A stretch of 64,000 bases of DNA, taken from NCBI RefSeq assembly GCF_963169125.1, contig NC_084795.1, positions 190,996,214 to 191,060,213 on the forward strand, read 5' to 3'. This DNA is from Humulus lupulus. Its lineage: Eukaryota > Streptophyta > Magnoliopsida > Rosales > Cannabaceae. A model generated the notes under the pieces. The model saw only the letters and a program-made list of their open reading frames with translations. It was not told where the DNA came from and ran no database searches. Position numbers and translations under genes: made by a program. Shown piece after piece: positions 46,522-57,167 of the stretch; positions within the stretch are counted from its first letter, which is position 1; every line of letters starts with the position of its first letter.

Positions 46522-47778
46522 ATGATTGATGTTAGGCCGACCTGGATGACCCCCATTCTTGAGTATCTCGTCGAGGGCAAGCTGCCTAAAGAGCATAACG
46601 ATGCACGGCGAGTCTTGTATCAAGCTCCGAGGTACACGCTGGTCGATGGTGTGCTGTACCGACGTGGACACTCCCTACCTCTCCTTCGGTGCGTTCATCC
46701 AGGTGAGGCACAGGCCATCTTGCAGGACATTCACGAAGGATTCTGCGGAGACCATTCTGGGGGGCAAAGCCTGGCCTTAAAGGTTCTCAGGCAAGGGTAT
46801 TACTGGCCAACTCTGTCCAAAGACTCGATTTCATATGTGAAAAAGTGCGACAAGTGCCAGCGCTTCGCTGCGGTTGCACGAGCTCCTCCAGTCGAACTAA
46901 AAATGATCTCGGCCCCTTGGCCATTCGCCGTTTGGGGGATAGATTTAGTAGGCGCCCTGCCTACCGGAAAGGGCGGGGTCCGCTACGCCGTGGTAGCCAT
47001 CAACTACTTTACTAAATGGGCCGAGGCAGAGCCATTGGCAACAATAACATCGAAGAAGGTACTCGACTTTGTGGTTAAAAGCATCATCTGTCGGTTCGGC
47101 CTGCCGAAGAAGATTGGCTCGGACAACGGCACTCAGTTCGACAGCGACCTGTTCACTGAGTTTTGTGAAAGACACAGGATTGTGAAAAGTTTCTCCTCTG
47201 TGGCCTATCCTCAAGCAAACGGCCAGGTCGAGGCTGTCAACAAGACTTTAAAGGCGAACCTCAAGAAGAGGCTAGACGAGGCAAAGGGGGTTTGGCCAGA
47301 ACAGCTCCCCCAGGTCCTTTGGGCATACCAGACCTCGCATCGGACTCCTACGGGTCACACTCCTTTCTCCCTAACCTTTGGGAGTGAAGCAGTCCTCCCC
47401 GTGGAAGTTAAAGTTCTGTCGCATAGAACCCAGTCTTACGACCAAGATAGGAACCACGAGCTCATATGCCATTCCCTAGACCTTATCGATGAAAGGCGAG
47501 AGGATTCGCAGCTCCAGCTCGCCCATTATCAGCAGAAGATCACTCGCTACTTCAACACCAAAGTCAAAAAACGTACCTTTAGCGTTGGCGACTTGGTCCT
47601 AAGGAGAGTTTTCCTAGCCGGGAAAGATCCCAAAGATGGAGTCTTGGGACCGAGCTGGGAAGGACCGTACCAGGTCATTGAAGTCATCAAGGAAGGAACT
47701 TATAAGTTAGCTCGACTAGATGGAGGGGTAGTCCCACGGACTTGGAACGCCATCCACTTGAAGAAATATTATCAATGA
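46522..47778 (+). CDS. integrase of D (intact frame, 418 codons)
   Basis: Complete integrase in one frame. The zinc-binding HHCC domain is at residues about 70-115 (IHEGFCGDHSGG, then KKCDKCQ). The catalytic D, D and E are at GIDLVGALP, GSDNGTQFDSD and NGQVEAVNKTL. The C-terminal part has a VGDLVLRRVF and GPSWEGPYQV SH3-like segment and ends AIHLKKYYQ. No chromodomain, as usual for Tat. The ATG at 46522 is only the first Met after a stop; in an active element this would be the last part of the Pol precursor. The enzyme would join cDNA to nuclear DNA. Confidence 0.92.
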   Translation: MIDVRPTWMTPILEYLVEGKLPKEHNDARRVLYQAPRYTLVDGVLYRRGHSLPLLRCVHPGEAQAILQDIHEGFCGDHSGGQSLALKVLRQGYYWPTLSKDSISYVKKCDKCQRFAAVARAPPVELKMISAPWPFAVWGIDLVGALPTGKGGVRYAVVAINYFTKWAEAEPLATITSKKVLDFVVKSIICRFGLPKKIGSDNGTQFDSDLFTEFCERHRIVKSFSSVAYPQANGQVEAVNKTLKANLKKRLDEAKGVWPEQLPQVLWAYQTSHRTPTGHTPFSLTFGSEAVLPVEVKVLSHRTQSYDQDRNHELICHSLDLIDERREDSQLQLAHYQQKITRYFNTKVKKRTFSVGDLVLRRVFLAGKDPKDGVLGPSWEGPYQVIEVIKEGTYKLARLDGGVVPRTWNAIHLKKYYQ

Positions 47779-47904
47779 TCCACTTGTAAGGCCTAGAAGG
47801 CCAATTTTTATGTATTAATAAAAATAAAGTTTTTCTTTATATTTGCAAGTGTAATCTTAAAGTAACCACGAAAGACCCTTTCCCAGTTACTTGGGGGGCA
47901 TATG

Positions 47905-48590
47905 GTACCTGGATATAACCAGGTCTCCTTAACGACTTAGGTGTTGATTCTTATCGATGTATAAGGGTTAACGCGAACTAAGTCCTATCCTGGTTTTAAC
48001 CGGGTCACAAAACTTAGAAGTTAACTTAAATTTATTGATCGTGTTTCTTCTTAAAGAGCACGAGATATGGATAAAAAGTTGACGCGAACTAAGTTTTCAA
48101 AATAAGCTCCTGGTTTTAACCGGGTCACAAAACTTAGAAGTTAACTTAAATTTATTGATCGTGTTTCTTCTTAAAGAGCACGAGATATGGATAAAAAGTT
48201 GACGCGAACTAAGTTTTCAAAATAAGCTCCTGGTTTTAACCGGGTCACAAAACTTAGAAGTTAACTTAAATTTATTGATCGTGTTTCTTCTTAGAAAGCA
48301 CAAGATATGGATAAAAAGTTGACGCGAACTAAGTTTTCAAAATAAGCTCTTGGTTTTAACTGGGTCATAAAACTTAGAAGTTAACTTAAATTTATTAATC
48401 GTGTTTCTTCTTAAAGAGCACGAGATATGGATAAAAAGTTGACGCGAACTAAGTTTTCAAAATAAGCTCCTGGTTTTAACCGGGTCATAAAACTTAGAAG
48501 TTAACTTAAATTTATTGATCGTGGTTCTTCTTAAAGGGCTCGGGATATAAATAACGGTTAACACGAACTAAGTTTATCAAACAACAAAAT
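47905..48590 (+). repeat. 120-bp tandem repeats downstream of D pol
   Basis: Units starting tggttttaac at 47991, 48111, 48231, 48351 and 48471, exactly 120 bases apart and nearly identical; the last is partial. The unit contains 'aagttaacttaaatttattgatcgtg'-type sequence. Tandem arrays in this 3' region are known in Tat-lineage elements and can seed satellite DNA. Confidence 0.93.
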
Positions 48591-48719
48591 ATGTGTATTA
48601 TAGCCGAAAGCATGAAGAAATACACAAGTTAAAATTGCAAGGAAAATTGTCTCGAGGAAAAAATACCTCGTGCTAAAAATTACATAAAATACTTCAAAAT
48701 AAAGAGAAGAAAAAACGCC

Positions 48720-51217
48720 CTAAGCCCCGTCAGTCGGCCCCTTGGAGGTCGCGGTCTCGTCCTGATCCACCGCACCAGAGGCTTCCCCAATCTCCGAGCG
48801 CGGTACCTCTTTGTCAAAGCGGGCTTGGAACTTCACCAGCAAGCGCGCCCAGAGACTCGGCGGTATGAAAGAGAAGTCAGCTTCCGGGTTGTGGGCCCAG
48901 CAACGATAGAACAGTTCCTGCATGGACCATTAGAGGTTGCCAGCGCACCATTAGAGGTCGCCAGCGCATCTTTCGCCGCCTGAGCCTCCTGAAGGGCGGC
49001 CTGGCGCTCAGCCCTCATCTCCTCGAGCTGAGCCCTGGCCCTGGTGATGCCTCGGTGTACGGCAGCGATGCCCTGCGAGAGATGAAAGACAAATTGGCTA
49101 AGTGGAAAAATAAGGCAGTGTGTGAGGAGTAAAGCCTTAAAAGAATGGGGCAGCTTACCGTTAGGGTCATGTCCATCGATGATTCTATTACGTGGATCGG
49201 GCTCAGTGTCTCAATTGCCCAGAGCTCCTTCTCTTTGAACTTATAGAAATGGTTGACGGCGTAGCTCGCCGACTCATACACCGTCCCCCGGAAGGCTTCT
49301 GGGATCTTCTCCAGAGCCTGGGGGTCGACCGTGATGCGCACGCCGGGGGCCACTGCAACCGGAGTCCTGACCTCTATTCCCACGTCCTAGGTGGCTGGTG
49401 GAGATCGCTGAGGCGGCGGGGGCATGTGTCCTGCTCCTGCAGCAGGAAGAATTGCCCCCTCGACCTGGGATGATGGGGTTTTTTCCTTCTCCTTTGCCGG
49501 AGATTTGGTGGAGCCCCCAGCCGTGCTCTTGGACCTTCAGAGCCTTTTCAATCTTGGCCCTGCTGGGGGATTCCCCCCGAAGTCTATGCCCCGCAGACTA
49601 TCCTCGGGCTGAGACATCTCTTCTGCAAAAACAAAAAACATGGTTATTACAAGTTAGCAACCAGGGAGAAATAAAAGCAAAAGGTTAAAGGAAAAAAGTA
49701 TACGAATACTAAGGGAGCCCTACCCCCCGAGCTGGAAGAACCTAAGACGATTATTTCCCGAACAGGTGCAAGTTATGGGTCCGGTTCTGACTCGGGGCTA
49801 GGCTCTTCTACATACTGCCTAAGCCCCGGAGCATAGATGCCCCTCTGGAGTGATGGCCACGTGCGTAAGTTGGTTCCATACTCCTAAAAAATGATTGACC
49901 TAAAAGCTAGGGTGTTATCTACAACTACGGTACCCCTAGGCCGGCTCTCTTGGTGATCCAGCACGAGCCGATCAACACAATGGAGCAGGAGTGTGTTCAG
50001 GTCCGGGTCCCTTCGATGACGATGGACGATCTGCCTAGGATTGAACCTAACCAGCCGGGGGTCCGCAATGGCCCTATCTACATTTCTAAGCTAATAAGGG
50101 TTACCTTGGCCGGAAGGACCCGCGGCTGCTCCGGATTGGGTCCTCTCCTCGTCCATCCCCTGGGCGACCTCCAAGGTCCTCTTTCTATTCCGCACGAGCG
50201 GGACTTCAGCCGCCTCGTCCTCCTCTACCGCGACCTCCTCCACGATGATAGGTCTGTTTTCGCGGGCTGGAGGCGGCCCCTGAGGCCTCTTCAAGTTCAA
50301 AGTCTGATTTGGGAAAATCAGTTTGCAGAACACCATCGTCTCGTCCGTCACGAGCACGCGGTAGTCCTTTTCGCTGGGGGGCAGGCCCGCCAGTGTGTCA
50401 TATTGACCCCTGAGGGTCACAGAGTTTTCGGTCCTCGCGTTGATGGCTGCAAGATTGGCTGGAGTCAGAATGGAATACGGGAGGAGCTAAAATAAAATAA
50501 CACTTAAAAGGCGAGCTAAGGTCAGGGTTCACTTACGAGGACGGTTGAAGTAATGGTGCTCACAGTTCCGGAACCCAGTTGACATAAAGAACTTGTCCTT
50601 GAAGTCATTTGGATGGCTTGACAGCTCGATGACCTCCGTCGTATTAGGAAAATGGGTTAAGTAGTAGAACCCGTCGCCTCGCCCACGCTGGTCCGGGCTG
50701 GCTTTTAGGCAAAAGAAGTATAAAATATCCGCAGGGGTGGGGACCTCCCACTCCTGCTTCTTGAATAAGTACCTCAACATTGCCAGCAGACGGTAGGAGT
50801 TGGGGGGGAGCTGAAAAGGGGCCAACCCCACATAGTTCAGGAAGTCAGCAAAGTACTGATCTAGGGGAAGGAAGGCCCCTACCTTGAAGTGCTCACCGCT
50901 CCAGGCCGCGAACGATTCGTCGAGCGGCGTGCGGCTCCGCTCGCCCTCCGCAGCAGGTCGGGCAATGACGGAGGCTTTCCCCAGTGGAATGTTGTGGGTG
51001 AGGAAGAGTTTGTTAATCTTCGCCTGGTCGGTTATTTTCAAGACGATTCTCTCCGCCTCAAAGAATGCGTTGGGGGCCACCTCGACCTGTTTCTCCACGG
51101 CCGGCCCGAAGTGGGGGATCGGCGAACTTGACATCACCGCCTTTCCTTTTTCCTGCTGGGAGACCGAGCATCCAACGTTCTTCTGAGGGAGGTTCTTTTT
51201 TGGAGCCATCTGGTCAC
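48720..51217 (-). pseudogene. antisense multi-exon gene of D (Transposase_28-like), with decay
   Basis: Minus strand. Main exon 51217-50537 starts MAPKKNLPQKN (ATG 51209) and contains FLPLDQYFADFLNYVGLAPF, QLPPNSYRLLAML and PTPADILYFFCLK, resembling Pfam 'putative gypsy type transposon' (Transposase_28). A GTAAGT donor follows; an in-frame acceptor at 50459 makes a 78-bp intron. Next exon 50458-50105 (acidic, VEEVAVEEDEAAEVP). A further exon may start at 49883. Exon 49622-49159 (MSQPEDSLRGIDFGG ... VNHFYKFKEKELWAIE) ends in donor GTAAGC, and an 86-bp intron ends CTCGCAG at 49073. The last exon is coiled-coil-like (RAQLEEMRAERQAALQEAQ) and ends LFYRCWAHNPEADFSF...TDGA, stop 48720. Stops in the 49622-49159 exon look like C-to-T changes. 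Function unknown. Confidence 0.72.
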
Positions 51218-51707
51218 CTAGTGAACACAAGAAAACATTTTAGAAAAGGTGACCCAAGCAGGAGGAAGAATAATTATTATTTGCACGAGCTGACGTAAGC
51301 CCAGCTCGTGGGAGGTGGAACCACGCGGTTCAGTGAACAAGCGCGTACTCCCAAAAGATCCTAGATTACTCAGAATTCGCGTGTCAGGAGGTTCAGAGTA
51401 AAATTTTCCTTAGGGGGAAAGTTTCAGTAGGCAGAAATTGCAAAACCGCCCATGAGGCATGTTCCCTAAGCTACCCGGTTTTGCACCCAAAATTCCCCAA
51501 ATAATCTACCCAGAAATCATTCCAGAAAAAGCATCCTGAAACCCATACTCTAAGGCGATTTCCTACAACAAGTATGTCCTAACTTAAAAAGGGCTGTCAC
51601 CCTCCATATCCACGCAGCCCAGAAAACCCTTACATGCGGCTACAGTAAAATTTTTTACCTAAGCTACAGTAGCATGTTTTCAAAGTAAACAGGGTCAGGA
51701 AACTTAC
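51218..51707 (-). other. leader intron of the antisense gene of D
   Basis: Donor ACT/GTAAGTT at 51707 and acceptor TTCACTAG at 51218, 490 bases. It joins a pyrimidine-rich leader (51708 to about 51910) to the coding exon eight bases before its ATG. Confidence 0.5.
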
Positions 51708-51933
51708 AGTGTATGGCTGGAAGGTGGACAAGAGTGTCGTGTCGGTAGGAGCTTCGTCGGTGTAGTAACTTCCAAAGCTTCGGAGAAACTCGTGCACCTA
51801 AGCTTCGTGAACAATGAAAATGGCAGCGACAGAGTAGAGGGTTTCGTTCTTCTGAAAGTTAGAGAGGAAAGAAGGAAAGAGATTTGGGAAATTTTGAGTG
51901 AAGGGGTGGTCCGTGCGTTGGGTGGCCACCCCC

Positions 51934-51959
51934 TTTTAATATACGTGAAGGATCACGTG
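51934..51959 (-). promoter_or_regulatory. TATA-like box and G-box of the antisense gene
   Basis: On the minus strand CACGTG (51954-51959) lies 10 bases before TATATTAAAAG (51934-51944). Downstream is a CT-rich leader (cccaaatctctttccttctttcc). It lies inside D, 250 bases from the 3' LTR and in opposite orientation to the element. Confidence 0.5.
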
Positions 51960-52194
51960 TAGAAGGCTCTTGGAGGACCCTAGTGAGGGATCTGAGGCCT
52001 TCCACTCGAAATACGAAACGACGACTGGGCTTAGACTAGGCCATTAAATACGGTTCTCGTAAAACGTACCGTCACCACCCACGGCGTTCCACGTATCAGA
52101 CGCCTGCACAAAAAGTGGAATATGAGGAGTTATGAGGAAGTCTAAAAGCCCCTACTGTGGTCTCCTATATATGACGTCATATACCATGAGCAGG

Positions 52195-52209
52195 AGCTTG
52201 GGGGGCAGA
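52195..52209 (+). other. polypurine tract of D
   Basis: AGCTTGGGGGGCAGA immediately before the 3' LTR start. Confidence 0.8.
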
Positions 52210-52973
52210 TGTACGCCCTGGTTTTCCCACGGGCTGATTAGCAGGTCGAACCTCGAACTAATCGTGGTTAGTCCGTAGATTTCCCCAGTTCGGAGATCCT
52301 ATTTTCGAGGTCGTACCTTCTTAGCTCGAGGGATCCTCAAGGACTCGTCAAGGTTGCCCAAGACTGAGGCAAAGAGCCTGAAGGCCGATGGTCGGTTCAG
52401 GAGAGCAGCTCGTGCCTATATCTGCCATGGACCTCTGACCCTTTGTAAAGTCAACACACGCAAGATAAACGTGCCTATATCTGACATCACGTGTCCGATA
52501 TCTCCCTGACTTCTCGGACACGCAGCAGGAACGTGCGTATTCAGATACCCACGGCTGGGTTGGGCCGTGCGGCCCATTATCTCCTTACCTATCGATTTGA
52601 CCATACTTATGTGTCAGGTTTAGGAATTAATCATGAATGTCACAGAGTTGATATGACATCTAAGAAGGTCACGGGATGACCTCCTTACCAACTTCCAGGT
52701 GCCTTCTCCTATAAATAGGGGGACCCTGGGAGTTGATAAGGGTTGGGAAAAATAGTCTCAAAAGAGATATATACCTTGTAATTAAATACCCAGAATAGAT
52801 GAATAATATTGACTAGTGGAGTAGAAGGATTTTAACCTTTGAACCACTTAAAAACGTGTCTTGAGTCACATAGTTCATCCTCTAAGATTTCATATCTGTG
52901 ACGGTTCTACTTTCAGCACTAATCCCTTTTTCTCCTTATCTTAATTACCTATTGGCGAAGAACCGAGTCAACA
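52210..52973 (+). repeat. 3' LTR of D (764 bp)
   Basis: Same length and ends as the 5' LTR, TATA box at 52710-52717, followed by gactt. Confidence 0.96.
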
Positions 52974-52978
52974 GACTT

Positions 52979-53054
52979 AAAAACCTCGATTAGCGAGTTG
53001 AAAGCACGTTTTTAAACTCACTTAGTAACGGCTCTAAGGAATTAGGGAGTTACA
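52979..53054 (+). mobile_element. solo LTR S5, right part
   Basis: The last 76 bases of S5 (taaaaacctcgattagcgag ... GGGAGTTACA), followed by gaagg (53055-53059), the partner of 38488-38492. Confidence 0.93.
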
Positions 53055-53059
53055 GAAGG

Positions 53060-54687
53060 AGCCATCTCATTAAGGAAAATAGACAGATCGAAGAGCTCCT
53101 AGCTCGATTATCCCCTCTTGCAACTGACGCCAATGTTGGAAAGAGGCAAAGTGGGTCTCATAAGTCCCATAGGATTAACAGGTCCAAACCCAGTCGTTCT
53201 ATCAAGACCGCTACTCTGAGTTCTGCACCTTCACAGCGAAATCACTGAAGTGATTAGCACACTAGCAATCACAAGAACCATCATCAGCATATCAGTCGGT
53301 CGGTCAGAACTACGACCCCCAGGTCCATGCCTTCCGCACAGATTCCCAGGAATGCTCACAACAAAGCACAAGGGCGATCTGGGACAAGTTCACGAAGATA
53401 AAACACCCTAGCAAATCCTCATGTGCTGCGATCAAAACCCCAGGCATGAGGCAGGTTAATTTAGTTCGTCCTGATGGAACGAGGATAGCCTCACCAATAA
53501 GACATCCTACACCACTGCGCCCACAAAGAGACGCTCCAGCTCATGGAAATAGTAGGAGAAATCCATCACCGTAAGTAGAATCTTACGTCCCACGGGCACG
53601 TGCTGATAACCCAGGTCCTCGATCTCAGCCGCAGCCTGTAAGTTTTGCAAATGGAAGTTACTCGATGGGGAGCCAGCATGGCAGCATGTCTGAGAGCAAC
53701 CTGAGGAATCACCTTAGCTTAGCGCAAAGTCCTAGATACGATCCATAGCCCGACCTGCGTGATCATCTAAATTCATAAAGGAGGTATCCAGATCGCAATG
53801 ATGATATAAGTTATACTCTACACAAGGGAGGTTTGTCTATCGTACGCGACAATGGGAATGTCCCACCTAACAAAGCACGAACTTGAAGGGACAACAACCC
53901 ATCAAACACGTACAATAGGATGCGAGATGGTGAACATCCCCCAGCTAACTGAGAGACTAAAGACCCAACTCTCGAATGACTGGCCGAACATGCCATCATT
54001 TGATGGAAACACAGATCCATCCGATCACCTAGGGATGTTCAATATGTTGATGATGGCCCACAATGTTGGATTTGACCTAAGGTGTATTTTGTTCCCCATG
54101 ACTCTGATCAGGCTTGCCAGAGAATGGTTTAAGAAGTACAAAAAACATTCAATAAGATTTTGGAGGAAGTTTTCTTCCAAGTTCAAGAAAGCGTTCCAAG
54201 CTTGAAAGGCAGCTCTAATGGAGGTCGACTAATTGGCCAACATAAAAAAACAACATGGTGAGTCCTTGAAAGCATATCTTAGCAAATTCGCTAACGTTGC
54301 AGCATGACTTGGAGACACTGATGATAGCTCCAAGCTCATGGCGATAAGAATAGGAATCCTAGTGGGCAGCGATCTATGCAGGAACTCCAGCGAAAATGGG
54401 TTAAAAGTGTAGATGAGTTCTTGGTCCGAACTCAGGAGTGGAGAAACTTGGAAGAGGCATGATCTGCTATCGCAGGAACAAGCCAGGCCCATATCCAACC
54501 CGCTGGAGCGGTGAAAAGTTTTGTAGCTACAGCTCAACTTGTTCCCCATAATAACCAAGCGAGAAATAATAAGAGGAAAATGAATGGTGAGGGCGACTAG
54601 AATGTCACTAAGAAGAACAAGTCCGGAGAAAAATTCAAGCTCGTTTATGCAACCAACACTGACTTGATGGATACATGGGAGCGTATC
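53060..54687 (+). pseudogene. gag of element C, second part
   Basis: Continues 38492: RSHLIKENRQIEELLARLSPLATDANVG matches D. The gag core is at about 53980-54480: SFDGNTDPSDHLGMFNMLMM, LAREWFKKYKK, ESLKAYLSKFANVAA. A shared Arg/Ser-rich segment precedes it. Many stops and frameshifts, more diverged than D. Cut at 54688 by a minus-strand chromovirus LTR in the segment matching TELTQSRESIF of D. The remainder of C is not seen before the window end. Confidence 0.87.
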
Positions 54688-54956
54688 TGTAACACTTTAC
54701 TATCCAAGGACTGTTACGCTGTGCATTTTAAACAGTGCTAAACTCGCTAAACGAGTCACTTGGCCATAATCGAGTAACTAAGTGTGATTAACGGTTTAGG
54801 GTTAAAAATTTGGTCAAGGATACAACGTTTCACTAAAATGTTTACTGTATACATTGGGATACCAAAATATATTTTAAAGGTTAATTACAATAAAAAATTT
54901 ACAACTAACTGACCTAAGCAGCAAAATAAGGTTTAACCCTAGTTCATCTTTAAACC

Positions 54957-54975
54957 CTCGGCCGGTGTGATCGAG
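54957..54975 (-). other. conserved LTR hairpin, copy in S7
   Basis: Minus strand CTCGATCA / CGGCCGAG with loop CAC. The outer four pairs are intact and the inner ones partly G-T or lost. Confidence 0.5.
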
Positions 54976-55210
54976 CAGCCGCATATGTACACATCGTCAC
55001 CTAAGATCTCCAACTCAAGGATGATCCAACTTCCTTTTACCTTTACCTGCACCACATTTCACCCGTGAGCCAAGGCTCAGTAAGAAAACTCAACATGCTC
55101 ATAAATAGATGATAGCATGTCACTAAATCATAATAAGCATGCCTAGCACTAATAGCCCTATTCATGCATGCAGGCAAGTCCAAATAAATGATTATGGGGT
55201 CGTGTGCCCT

Positions 55211-55590
55211 AAATATATGACTAATGAGTCTATCTCTAGGGACCTGCACCCTGATTAGATGACTAATGAGTCTATCTCTGGGGATCTGCTCCCTGAATAG
55301 ATGACTAATGAGTCTATCTCTAGGGATCTGCTCCCTGAATAGATGACTAATGAGTTTGTCTCTGGGGATCTGCTCCTTGAATAGATGACTAATGAGTCTG
55401 TCTCTGGGGATCTGCTCCTTGAATAGATGACTAATGAGTCTGTCTCTGGGGATCTGCTCCCTGAATAGATGACTAATGAGTCTACATCTAGGGATCTGCT
55501 CCCTGAATAGATGACTAATGAGTCTATCTCTAGGTAGGTGACTAATGAGTCACTCTGTGGGTAGGTGACTAATGAGTCACTCTCTGGGGC
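55211..55590. repeat. 42-bp tandem array inside LTR S7
   Basis: About nine units of 'gactaatgagtctatctctggggatctgctccctgaatagat' type; unit starts at 55261, 55303 and 55345 confirm the 42-base period. The S4 LTR has only scattered 'gtgacta' words at the same place, so the array expanded in this copy. Confidence 0.9.
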
Positions 55591-56051
55591 TCTGCACCCT
55601 AAGCCATGTGACGTTTCAGTCACCTGAGCCTTTTGGCGTTCGCTCTAAGTAACTAGCCTTTAGACTAGACAAGTGCTTTAGTTTTCTTAGACTTTAGGGT
55701 CGGTCAAGCATTTAATGCTCATGTTGACTAGATCTAATCATTTCGGCTCTACGTTCAATACACTAATGCCACTCTTGACTCATAGGTCAATTCCATACGA
55801 CCAGCACTCAGTATTATTGTTGATCATGACTGCTAAGTCAAGACTTCACGACCAGTACTAACACAAATGTCGTTTCTCACTAATGAGTCAGTGCCACTCA
55901 CAAGTAAGAAATTGATCCAGGCATATATCATATGTCAAATATCCATATATAAGGCATTCAACATGCTTACTCAACATTCACCAGCATAATTATGATCATG
56001 CACATTTATAGAGACTCAAGCTTTGATCAATTCCATATTCAATATTCATTC

Positions 56052-57111
56052 TGTTATCCCTCAAAATACGAGGATGGCATGGTGAATGGGAATGCGACAC
56101 GTGACATCACAAATCAGGGAAAAAACGAAAAAATATTGAGGAAAGACTAACAGGCAAAAAAAGATAGGTCCAGGACTTATAGGGAAGTTGACCAAGCCTA
56201 AACCCCCTAGAGGTGGTCAACCTAACCCCTACCCCTAGGGGTGGTCAGCCAAAGCAGGCTGAAGAGCCCTAGGGTTGGTCAGTTTGACCTCTACACTAGG
56301 GGTGGTTGGCCCCAGTATGCCCAAGGATCCCTACGAGTAGTCAGCCTAACTCCAACGCCTAGGGCGGTTGGCCTGAAATGCTCAAGAACCACCTGGGTGG
56401 TTGACCCACCCTATTCTTCATAAGGTGGTTAGCTCAAACCCCCCAAGTACATTTCACTGAGAAATACTCACTCTCATTCATACTGAGATCAATAGGCCTA
56501 GTGCCCAGAAGGTCACAAGCCTAGGACCCAGAGGATCAACAGGTCTAGCACCCAGAAGGTCAAAGGCCAAGCACCCAAGCTCAGGTCGTTGGGCCTAGCA
56601 CCTAAGTCTCACATACCAACAGAGACTTAACATCTTCCCAGAGGTTGCTATCGTGATTTATCCACCACGATCTAGAGAAACAACGAGAAGACCCACGATA
56701 TCATAATCATGGGGAGGAGGACACGTATCTCCACTACCTGATAATCGTGTACCAAACCATGATCCCAGTATTACTGGTCATGTAACAGCCCTTAGGTACT
56801 ATAAATAAAGGACCCAAGGCTTCATTTCAAAGGATCGCTTTTTCTGGAATTTTGGAGATCTAAAGACCATTTGGGGAGAAATTCTAGGCAAGTGAGAACG
56901 AGTGAATACTTTGGTTCAACAGTGTAATTGTGGAGTGATTCAATACTAAAAGCTAAGTGGATTAGGTTATTACTGTTCATCAGAATCGGGCTGAACAACT
57001 ATAAAATTCATGTGTGTTTATTTAAGATAATCGCTCGTTTATTCTATTTATTTTGTTCAAAATGTGTCGTATACTATACATGAGACCGTTGGCCAATTTC
57101 ACAGGTCAACA
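56052..57111 (+). repeat. 5' LTR of E (1060 bp)
   Basis: TGTTATCCCTC...AGGTCAACA. TATA box TATAAATA at 56810-56817. A minisatellite of 'ccctaggggtggtcagcc' words at about 56200-56440 and of 'cctagcacccagaaggtca' words at about 56490-56610. Confidence 0.85.
56810..56817 (+). promoter_or_regulatory. TATA box of E 5' LTR
   Basis: TATAAATA in TACTATAAATAAAGG, at a place equivalent to the D LTR box. Confidence 0.7.
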
Positions 57112-57130
57112 TTTTGGTGCTTTCATTGAG
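57112..57130 (+). other. PBS-like site of E
   Basis: TTTTGGTGCTTTCATTGAG directly after the 5' LTR, the same as in D. Confidence 0.65.
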
Positions 57131-57167
57131 AGTACGAAATCAAGAACACACTTTCATCAATTTACGA

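Larger units (their letters stand above)
40634..52973 (+). mobile_element. Element D: complete Tat-type Ty3/gypsy retrotransposon (TSD gactt)
   Basis: 12.3-kb element with 764-bp LTRs at 40634-41397 and 52210-52973 and duplication gactt at 40629-40633 and 52974-52978. Order: LTR, PBS-like site, gag, protease, RT, RNase H, a second archaeal-type RNase H, integrase, 120-bp tandem repeats, a long antisense gene-like unit, PPT and LTR. The second RNase H and the extra region between pol and the 3' LTR are hallmarks of the Tat lineage. By my reading the LTRs differ at about 15 positions (about 2 percent), so the insertion is young. About ten stops and at least one frameshift make this copy non-autonomous. 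Confidence 0.96.
54688..56051 (-). mobile_element. chromovirus LTR S7 (S4-like), 3' part, minus strand
   Basis: Ends GTGTTACA on the minus strand, with TSD gtatc expected (54683-54687). Conserved 'ctttacctgcaccacattt' block near 55040-55090, hairpin at 54957-54975 and a 42-bp tandem array at 55211-55590. Order and words (rev) match S4 from about 32430 to 33326. Interrupted at 56052 by element E, so the rest lies beyond the window. Confidence 0.82.

Noticed and set aside
46522..47778. Integrase frame as an independent host gene
   Set aside because: It lies in the expected place of Pol in D and only starts at the first Met after an upstream stop.
49192..49688. Plus-strand frames opposite the antisense gene of D
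   Set aside because: Shadows of the minus-strand exons, without domains or splice signals.
40634..52973. D as an autonomous, active element
   Set aside because: Gag, RT and RNase H carry stops and at least one frameshift despite the young LTRs.
55211..55590. Regular array considered as CRISPR
   Set aside because: Units are contiguous without unique spacers and lie in an LTR of a plant retrotransposon.
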